From the NCBI GenBank assembly GCA_017302715.1, contig JAFLCD010000014.1, forward strand, positions 1 to 42,574: a stretch of 42,574 nt of DNA, written 5' to 3'. Positions within the stretch are counted from its first letter, which is position 1. Each line of letters starts with the position of its first letter. The translations under genes were made by a program, and so were the position numbers. Positions 35,155 to 40,831 of this stretch are shown here, piece by piece. The stretch comes from Deltaproteobacteria bacterium. GTDB lineage: Bacteria; Bdellovibrionota; UBA2394. The notes beneath the pieces are model-generated. The model was not told the origin of the DNA, did not search any database, and saw only the letters and a program-made list of their open reading frames with translations.

Positions 35155-35781
35155 ATGCGAATAGGATTCAAAGCCGTCGATGGGCTTGTCTTAGGAGTTG
35201 GGATGATTCTGAGTGCGATAGGCTGCGCCGAATCTTCAACTTCGGTCAGTTTTAATATTCGATATGACAGCAGTGTTTCTAGTTTAGTTTCCGCCTCTCT
35301 TACAGGAGCGAGCACTCCTCTTTACGTTCGAATGTTTTATACCTTCGATGGCTTAAATGTTTCGGACGGAAATGCAACTTATTCGGCTTCGGTTGTTCAA
35401 CCCATCGAAACGGCGCCTTTGACAGCGGTGGTGGGATCGGGAAATTCAGCGGTGACTCGCGACAATTGGGCGACTGCACAAAATCCAGGACCCATTCGAG
35501 TGGGCGTTAACGAGATCGAGTTAATTGCATTACCTTTGGGACATACCAACACTCAGATGGCGATTGAATTTACTCAAGCGCGAACGGTGAATGTAAATGG
35601 AGCCAGCGTGGTTCAATATTATGTGGTGGCTGCAGGATGTTTAACAATTCCTGAGAAGCTTACGAAAGAAGTTCTCCAATCTTATTTAGGAAATCCCATC
35701 ACAATGGAGAGAAAACGAACCTGCGGTAATTGCACCAAGCTCGCTGCAACAGCTGACGTTACTTCGTTTTGTACAAACTAA
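35155..35781 (+). CDS. Probable lipoprotein of unknown function (second of a tandem pair)
   Basis: A 208-residue protein whose signal ends ILSAIGCAES, with lipid-bearing Cys24. The mature part is Ser/Thr/Ala-rich and beta-predicted (STPLYVRMFYTFDG, VNEIELIALPLGH). It has four or more cysteines near the end (AAGCLTI, RTCGNCTK, SFCTN), again suggesting disulfides. It differs in sequence from its upstream neighbour but shares length, export route and cysteine-rich end, so they may work together. GGTGGGG precedes the ATG by about seven bases. Its stop lies seven bases from the end of the RNase E/G gene. No function can be given. Confidence 0.72.
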   Translation: MRIGFKAVDGLVLGVGMILSAIGCAESSTSVSFNIRYDSSVSSLVSASLTGASTPLYVRMFYTFDGLNVSDGNATYSASVVQPIETAPLTAVVGSGNSAVTRDNWATAQNPGPIRVGVNEIELIALPLGHTNTQMAIEFTQARTVNVNGASVVQYYVVAAGCLTIPEKLTKEVLQSYLGNPITMERKRTCGNCTKLAATADVTSFCTN

Positions 35782-35800
35782 AAAATCTTAACCGATTTTT
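35781..35800. terminator. Weak AT-rich hairpin at the junction of two convergent genes
   Basis: AAAAATC (35781-35787) pairs with GATTTTT (35794-35800) around a six-base loop and overlaps both stop codons. It would read as a short hairpin with T-run on either strand. The stem is AT-rich, so termination efficiency is doubtful. Confidence 0.3.
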
Positions 35801-37701
35801 GTCTGCGACTGATCATCTGGGTTCGTAGACTGAGCTGTCGAATCTTCATCTTCGCCATCTACATCTACGTCCGCATCCTCCGCTTCCCAGCTCGTTTCTT
35901 TTTTCTCCGCTTCTTCTTTGGAGCGAATGACAGGAGCTTCGATTTCGAGATCGGGCGCATCTTCAGCGTCAGGCAATTCATCGGCCTCAGCGCGCGCCAT
36001 TTCAGCAGCGGCTCGAGCAGCAATTTCTTCTATCTCTCTCTGCTTAGCTTCGCGATTGGATTTAATCGCCGCGACATCGGCTTCGTATTCTTTAAGATCG
36101 TCTTCATCGTCTTCTTCAACTCGCGCCACTTTTTTAGGACTGACGAGTGGAGGCAGCGGAGCCACTTTGCCTTTAGGTAGATCTCCAGAAACGAGAGAGA
36201 CTTGCTCAAGATGGAAATTGGGATCCGCTACTAATCGAATTCCTTTTTGAAATTGTTTTTCCATCGCGACCAAATTTTCATTTTCGTAAGACTTAAGCAG
36301 CGCATACACATCAGGATGCATCGTCACATAGACGTGGTCTTCCTGAAGAGTAGGCAGCTCACGACGAATATCTCGCAACACTTGATGAGCAACGGCAACG
36401 CGGCTCTTGATAAAACCTCGTCCTTCGCAAGTTGGACATTGCTCAGTCATATAGCGAAGCACAGATTCTCGAGATCGTTTTCGAGTCATTTCAACCAGAC
36501 CGAGATTTGAAATTCTCAAAATCGTCGTCTTCGATTTATCTTCGCGCAATAAATTTTCGAGGAATCGATAAACTTGTTCTTTCGAAGAATCTCGTTCCAT
36601 ATCGATGAAGTCGATGATGATGATTCCACCGATATTTCTTAAGCGAAGTTGTTTAACGATTTCTTCAGCAGCTTCGATATTTGTTTTAAGAATGGTTTCT
36701 TCTAAAGTTTTTTTGCCGACGAAGCGGCCCGTGTTTACATCGATCGATGTCAGCGCTTCGGTGGTTTCGATAATCAAATAGCCACCGCTTTTTAACCAGA
36801 CGCGCTTACTTAATATACGATGAATTTCTTGCTCAATATTATAGCGATCGAAAAGAGGAGTATCGTCTTGATAAAGTTCTACCTTATCTCGAAGAGCAGG
36901 ATTAAAATTTCGGATAAATCTTAAAAGTCGTCGATGTTCAAATCGAGAATCGACAATCAGTTTTTCGATATCATCGTCTAAGAAATCGCGAATTACACGA
37001 GTGGTTAAGTCGAGATCGTAGTGCAAAAGCTGAGGAGCGGAACTCGATTGAAATTTACGTCCGATTTTTTTCCAGAGGTTTAATAAATAATCGACGTCTG
37101 ATTTGATGTGTCTTTCGTTGATGCCCGAAGATGCGGCGGTTCGAACAATGAATCCGCCTTCTTTGGTTCGATAATTATCGATGATCTTTTTTAAACGTTT
37201 GCGAAGATCGTACGACTCAATTTTTCGAGAGACGCCGTTATGTTTAAGCGTCGGCATAAAGACCAAATTTCTACCGGGAAGCGAAATATGGCAGGTAAGG
37301 CGAGCACCTTTGGTGCCAATCGGCCCTTTGGCTACTTGAACAAGGATCTCTTGGCCTTCGCGAACCAGTTCGGCAATCGGTGGAACGGGTTCGTAGCCAC
37401 GGCGTCGTCTTCGGTTCTCGTTATTTTCGAGATTTTCTTCCTCATCGAGGTCGAGATCTTCGACATTATGCTTCGATTTATGAAAATCTCCGGCATATAA
37501 AAATGCCGCGCGTTCGTGACCGATATCAACGAAGGCCGCCTGCATTCCAGGAAGCACACGTACGACTTTTCCTTTGTAAATATTTCCGATGATGCCTTTG
37601 TCGGCATTTCGTTCGAAGAAGAACTCCGATACTCTTTTATCTTGGACTAGGGCAATGCGCGTCTCCTGGGGAGTGGCATTGATTAAAATTTCTTTCGACA
37701 C
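35788..37701 (-). CDS. rng: Ribonuclease E/G family endoribonuclease
   Basis: This 637-residue protein has an N-terminal S1 domain (about 36-125). It then has the RNase H-like and 5'-sensor parts (FIVRTAASSGINERHI) and a DNase I-like catalytic domain with Asp321 in TSIDVNTGRFVG and Asp364 in IIIIDFIDMERD. The zinc link is CPTCEGRG with Cys422 and Cys425. A charged insert at residues 74-104 (acidic run then five Arg) interrupts the S1 domain. The tail from about 515 is acidic and disordered. It lacks the long RNase E scaffold, so it is closer to RNase G in layout. It starts at GTG. It matures rRNA and turns over mRNA, cleaving AU-rich single strands. Confidence 0.93.
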   Translation of the reverse strand: MSKEILINATPQETRIALVQDKRVSEFFFERNADKGIIGNIYKGKVVRVLPGMQAAFVDIGHERAAFLYAGDFHKSKHNVEDLDLDEEENLENNENRRRRRGYEPVPPIAELVREGQEILVQVAKGPIGTKGARLTCHISLPGRNLVFMPTLKHNGVSRKIESYDLRKRLKKIIDNYRTKEGGFIVRTAASSGINERHIKSDVDYLLNLWKKIGRKFQSSSAPQLLHYDLDLTTRVIRDFLDDDIEKLIVDSRFEHRRLLRFIRNFNPALRDKVELYQDDTPLFDRYNIEQEIHRILSKRVWLKSGGYLIIETTEALTSIDVNTGRFVGKKTLEETILKTNIEAAEEIVKQLRLRNIGGIIIIDFIDMERDSSKEQVYRFLENLLREDKSKTTILRISNLGLVEMTRKRSRESVLRYMTEQCPTCEGRGFIKSRVAVAHQVLRDIRRELPTLQEDHVYVTMHPDVYALLKSYENENLVAMEKQFQKGIRLVADPNFHLEQVSLVSGDLPKGKVAPLPPLVSPKKVARVEEDDEDDLKEYEADVAAIKSNREAKQREIEEIAARAAAEMARAEADELPDAEDAPDLEIEAPVIRSKEEAEKKETSWEAEDADVDVDGEDEDSTAQSTNPDDQSQTKIG

Positions 37702-37748
37702 CTCAAAAAACCTTTCGTTTCAGAGGTTCAAAAAGTTATTTCAGAATT

Positions 37749-37976
37749 TCATCTCATCAACGGTCTAAAGCGTAGACGTAACGGATCAATCTTTCGACTG
37801 ACCGAAAAATGAATCGGATGAAGCATCAAGCTCAGCGAGCTGACGATCGAAAACTTTTTTGAACCTTCTTTGTTAAATTTAAATTCCTCAAAACCCGAAG
37901 TCTTTTTCTGCTGAAATAAGCCAGCGCCAAAAAAAGCAAAGACTAAAGCGATTAATATGAGGGCCATTGAAATCAT
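37749..37976 (-). CDS. Small single-span membrane protein (tentative)
   Basis: A 75-residue frame with one hydrophobic helix at residues 3-20 (SMALILIALVFAFFGAGLF) followed by a polar, basic tail (SRKIDPLRLRFRPLMR). It lies 47 bases upstream of rng on the same strand. There is no good ribosome site; Met4 is an alternative start. The hydrophobic-then-basic layout is gene-like, but a chance frame cannot be excluded. Confidence 0.45.
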   Translation of the reverse strand: MISMALILIALVFAFFGAGLFQQKKTSGFEEFKFNKEGSKKFSIVSSLSLMLHPIHFSVSRKIDPLRLRFRPLMR

Positions 37977-38032
37977 GGTGTTTTCAAAATACCTAAGCTT
38001 CTTTGGATGGTCAATGGAGCAGGAGTTGGGTT

Positions 38033-38368
38033 TTAACTGGCTTTAGCCTCGGTTGGTGCAGGAGCTGCAGCTGGTGCGGGTGGTTTATTTAGATTTTCTA
38101 TTTCTTGGATTTTTACTTTCAAACTTTCCTCGGCTTTCTGAAGCTCTGTCTCAAGTTTTTGAACTTTCGCTTGAAGGGTCAGGGCTTCTTGATGTTCCTG
38201 CTCAAATTGGTTTTGAAGTTGATTTCGTTCGTTAAATAATTTTTCAAAGTCCTCGTCGGCCGGAGGTTGCTTTGTTTGCGTGATATAGCGAGAGAGCAAA
38301 ATGAGCGCATTGAACAACGCGATTGAAGCCACTGCAAAAAGAGCATAAAGGGCCGTATACGAGAGCAT
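38033..38368 (-). CDS. Membrane-anchored coiled-coil protein
   Basis: A 111-residue protein with one transmembrane helix at about residues 5-27 (TALYALFAVASIALFNALIL). A coiled coil follows at about 42-92 (QNQFEQEHQEALTLQAKVQK), and the end is Ala/Pro-rich (PPAPAAAPAPTEAKAS). It recalls small envelope proteins with a LapA- or PspB-like layout, but no family is certain. ATG start without a clear ribosome site. It lies 56 bases upstream of the small membrane frame and on the same strand as rng. The orientation of the coiled coil (cytoplasm or periplasm) cannot be settled here. Confidence 0.65.
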   Translation of the reverse strand: MLSYTALYALFAVASIALFNALILLSRYITQTKQPPADEDFEKLFNERNQLQNQFEQEHQEALTLQAKVQKLETELQKAEESLKVKIQEIENLNKPPAPAAAPAPTEAKAS

Positions 38369-38441
38369 GTCTTATTTTAGCTTAAATTTTAAAGGAGCAG
38401 GCATATGGGGCGGAGCCTCTGGAATAAGAGGGGATTAGCGG

Positions 38442-38822
38442 CTATTTATAGGGCTTAGAATATTTTTTTAACCAAGCCGCTGTTGCTAAAAGTTCGCAGC
38501 GATTTTTAATTATTTCGCCGATGAGAAATCTTTCAGCTTCTTCTGTTTCAACCTGTAAATGAAAACCATTTGCTAAAAGAAAAACTTTTGTTGCCGAAAA
38601 AGAAATTCTTTTATTTCCATCTAAAAAGACGTGATTTAAAGCGAGAGATTCCATTAAAGCGGCTGCTTGCTCGAATAGATTTTCGTAATAGCCGGATTGG
38701 GGGCGATGCAGAGCACTCTCTAATAAGCCACGATCTCTAATTCCCGCTTGCCCGCCGAATTCTTTGATCAACAGCTCATGAATTTCTAGGACTTCATCAG
38801 AAGTGAGATAAACAATATTCAT
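38442..38822 (-). CDS. Fic/Doc-family toxin of a toxin-antitoxin pair
   Basis: A 126-residue protein with the Doc-type opening LTSDEVLEIHELLIKEFGG, the region IRDRGLLESALHRPQ and the active-site loop HVFLDGNKR at residues 64-72, matching HxFx(D/E)xNKR. Doc proteins phosphorylate elongation factor Tu and stop translation, while Fic proteins add AMP; the loop and small size favour Doc. Its ATG overlaps the antitoxin stop (ATGA), so translation is coupled. No inhibitory helix is seen in the protein itself, consistent with control by the separate antitoxin. Such modules move between genomes, but its base composition does not stand out from its neighbours here. Confidence 0.9.
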   Translation of the reverse strand: MNIVYLTSDEVLEIHELLIKEFGGQAGIRDRGLLESALHRPQSGYYENLFEQAAALMESLALNHVFLDGNKRISFSATKVFLLANGFHLQVETEEAERFLIGEIIKNRCELLATAAWLKKYSKPYK

Positions 38823-39037
38823 TTCGCGAGACGTTCAAGCAATTCTCGATTTTCACGAATGACTTGTTCTGCGTAACGCATAACTTCAGGTCGAACTCTA
38901 CGACTTTTAAGAAATTGTTTACCCATTTCAGAATAAACGCTCGAGAGAGTTTGGCCGGTCTCTTTAGCATAGGCTTCCAATTCCTTTTTGATTGCAGCGT
39001 CTATTTGACCACTAAATTTTACTAATTTCGTTGCCAT
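38819..39037 (-). CDS. Ribbon-helix-helix antitoxin
   Basis: A 72-residue protein starting ATKLVKFSGQIDAAIKKELE. A short strand, a first helix KKELEAYAKETG and a second helix SSVYSEMGKQFLKS fit a ribbon-helix-helix DNA-binding fold. The rest (about 45-72), RYAEQVIRENRELLERLAK, is a helix that would embrace the toxin. A frame eight codons longer (from 39061) is open. However, the -10 box TATAAT lies inside that extra stretch and transcription is predicted to begin at the ATG at 39037 itself. A leaderless start there is therefore preferred. It should repress its own operon through the 18-bp palindrome upstream. Confidence 0.85.
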   Translation of the reverse strand: MATKLVKFSGQIDAAIKKELEAYAKETGQTLSSVYSEMGKQFLKSRRVRPEVMRYAEQVIRENRELLERLAK

Positions 39038-39043
39038 GTCCCC

Positions 39044-39071
39044 ATTATACAGAAATTTCATGAAATTTCAA
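39044..39071 (-). promoter_or_regulatory. Promoter of the toxin-antitoxin operon
   Basis: On the minus strand TTGAAA (39071-39066) and TATAAT (39049-39044) are separated by 16 bases, matching consensus at five and six positions. The start point seven bases on falls at about 39037, the A of the antitoxin ATG. Confidence 0.65.
39052..39069. promoter_or_regulatory. Perfect 18-bp palindromic operator
   Basis: GAAATTTCATGAAATTTC is its own reverse complement and is itself two copies of the palindrome GAAATTTC separated by AT. It fills the spacer and overlaps the -35 box of the toxin-antitoxin promoter, the usual site for repression by the antitoxin or its complex with toxin. Confidence 0.7.
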
Positions 39072-39109
39072 GATGCGTAAAATCAGCGTATAAGTGCCCA
39101 GCGCGTGGA

Positions 39110-40189
39110 TCAGCTAGCGGGCTTAGCGGCGGCATCCACCTTTTTGAGCATTCCGCAGGCGGCGAAAATATCGTTGCCGCGATTTTTGCGAGTGAAAACG
39201 GCATTGTCGTACTGAAGCATGGTGGAGTGGAATTTTGCGATTTGTTCGTCTGAGGGGCGTTTGAATTCGGTGAACGGACTTTCGTTGTAGGGAATTAAAT
39301 TAATTTTACACGAAATATCGGCGGTGAGTTTTCCGAGGCGATGAGCATCTTCGACAGAATCGCTTACATCTTTCATTAAAATATATTCGAAGGTGACTCG
39401 TTTGTTGGTGCGCTTTGAATATTCGCGACACGCCGACATCAGCTCTTCGATTTTCCATCGGTTATTGATGGGCATGATCTTCGAGCGAATTTCGTTGGTG
39501 GTTCCGTTCAAAGAAATCGCAAGTTTGAAAGGATCTTCTTTCGTAAGAGCATTTATTTTTTCAACAATGCCCACCGTTGAAACCGTGATTTTTCTGGCGG
39601 ATTTATTAAAACCTTTGGGATGGGTGAGAATGCGAGTCGCTTTTTTTACCTCGTCAAAATTATCGAAAGGTTCGCCCATTCCCATGAAGACAATATTTGT
39701 GATTCTGCGAAGTTCGGGCTCTTGCTCGACGGTCCAAATTTGTCGAACAATATCTCCAGCGGTAAGCGAATGCTTAAATCCAAGCTGTGCGGTGAGGCAA
39801 AATTTACAGGCCATCTTGCATCCGACTTGAGAGCTCACACATAAAGTCACTCGCTCAGGATCAGGCAAATAAACACATTCAATTTGTTCAGGACCTTTGG
39901 GGGTTTGAACTTGAAGCAAGAACTTCACGGTTCCATCGACGGAGATTTGTTTTTTAAGAATCGGCAATGGAGAAATATCAACGAGGTCTTTTATTTTTTC
40001 GCGAGCGTCGGCAGGAATGCTAAACATTTCGTCCGTCTTAGCTTGGTAGTGTTTGTAAACATACGAAGCAAAACTACTGCCATGAAATTTTTTTCCGATC
40101 AGCTCGCCAACTGTGCGCTCGGCTTCTTCGATTTCTAAATTAAAGAAATCAATGACTGGTTGATCGGATAGGACGATCGCTGGATTCAT
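39110..40189 (-). CDS. rlmN: Dual-specificity 23S rRNA/tRNA adenine C2-methyltransferase
   Basis: RlmN is a radical-SAM enzyme that methylates A2503 of 23S rRNA and A37 of some tRNAs. The 359-residue protein shows the cluster-binding C-x3-C-x2-C at Cys124, Cys128 and Cys131 (GCKMACKFCLTAQLGFK). The other two functional cysteines are Cys117 (VTLCVSSQVG) and Cys345 (DIFAACGMLKK), the methyl-carrying residue. NIVFMGMGEPFDNF, KITVSTVGIV, LAISLNGTTNE and INLIPYNESP are also typical. It follows ndk by six bases and is probably cotranscribed with it. Start ATG and length are normal. Confidence 0.97.
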   Translation of the reverse strand: MNPAIVLSDQPVIDFFNLEIEEAERTVGELIGKKFHGSSFASYVYKHYQAKTDEMFSIPADAREKIKDLVDISPLPILKKQISVDGTVKFLLQVQTPKGPEQIECVYLPDPERVTLCVSSQVGCKMACKFCLTAQLGFKHSLTAGDIVRQIWTVEQEPELRRITNIVFMGMGEPFDNFDEVKKATRILTHPKGFNKSARKITVSTVGIVEKINALTKEDPFKLAISLNGTTNEIRSKIMPINNRWKIEELMSACREYSKRTNKRVTFEYILMKDVSDSVEDAHRLGKLTADISCKINLIPYNESPFTEFKRPSDEQIAKFHSTMLQYDNAVFTRKNRGNDIFAACGMLKKVDAAAKPAS

Positions 40190-40195
40190 AAAAAA

Positions 40196-40609
40196 TTATT
40201 GCAATTCAAAAGCGTTGAAAAAATATCGTGTTTCAAAAGCCGCTGTTTCAGGAGCGTCGCTGCCGTGAACGGTATTCGCTTCGATGCTTTCAGCGAAGTC
40301 GGCGCGAATCGTGCCTTTAGCGGCGTCTTTTGGATTCGTAGCTCCCATGATATCGCGATTTTTTTTGATGGCGCCTTCGCCTTCCAAAACAGAAATCACC
40401 ACAGGACCGCTCGTCATATAAGAGACGAGGGATGCGAAGAAGGGGCGTTCGCGGTGAACAGAGTAAAATCCTTCTGCCTGGGCTTTGGTTAAAGTGACTC
40501 GTTTGATAGCGAGGATTTTAAGACCGGCGGTTTCAAATCTTTCGAAGATTTTTCCGATAAGGTTTCGTTTAACGCCGTCTGGTTTAATAATGCTTAAAGT
40601 TCTTTCCAT
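40196..40609 (-). CDS. ndk: Nucleoside diphosphate kinase
   Basis: Ndk moves the gamma phosphate from ATP to other nucleoside diphosphates through a phosphohistidine. The 137-residue protein has [20 protein letters not shown] at the start. The family signature around His115 is [15 protein letters not shown], with FF-x-x-E at the end as RYFFNAFEL. The length is slightly short of the usual 140-150. No ribosome site is obvious before the ATG. It precedes rlmN by six bases. Confidence 0.97.
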   Translation of the reverse strand: MERTLSIIKPDGVKRNLIGKIFERFETAGLKILAIKRVTLTKAQAEGFYSVHRERPFFASLVSYMTSGPVVISVLEGEGAIKKNRDIMGATNPKDAAKGTIRADFAESIEANTVHGSDAPETAAFETRYFFNAFELQ

Positions 40610-40728
40610 GCAGGGGTTCTAGCACAAGACTTTCAATTCGCGAAGCTTCAGAGGTGAGTTTGGTGCGGGGCGCAGACGCGCTTTCAGCATCTCTGGCTAA
40701 GTGATGAAAAGATTTAGAAATATCGCGG

Positions 40729-40769
40729 GGCGTCAGCGGATTTTAAAGCGAATTTTAAGGCATGACGCC
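40729..40769. repeat. Inverted repeat in the flagellin upstream region
   Basis: GGCGTCA (40729-40735) is mirrored by TGACGCC (40763-40769), 63 bases before the flagellin start. Between them are two similar AT-rich steps (TTTTAAAGCGAA and TTTTAAGGC). It could be an operator for flagellin control. The rest of the 222-base gap (40610-40831) shows no gene. Confidence 0.35.
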
Positions 40770-40820
40770 GACATGCAAATGAATGTTGCGCATTTATAAA
40801 AACTTAGACGCACCGCTTTC

Positions 40821-40830
40821 AAGAGGAGAG
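40821..40830 (+). promoter_or_regulatory. Strong ribosome-binding site of the flagellin gene
   Basis: AAGAGGAGAG lies immediately before A-ATG at 40832, with AGGAG about six bases from the start. Strong initiation suits a highly made filament protein and fixes the start. Confidence 0.7.
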
Positions 40831-40831
40831 A

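Noticed and set aside
38411-38440. CCTCT/AGAGG hairpin after the toxin gene as terminator
   Set aside because: Five-pair stem with no T-run in the direction of the toxin transcript.
38405-38458. 17-residue plus-strand frame with a good AGGAG site, facing the end of the toxin gene
   Set aside because: It overlaps the 3' end of the Fic/Doc gene on the other strand, has no known counterpart and no promoter; chance is likely.
40744-40774. Possible sigma-28 (FliA) promoter before the flagellin: TAAA and GCCGACAT
   Set aside because: The elements are 19 bases apart instead of about 15 and the -10 part matches only in its first half, so it is not listed as a promoter.
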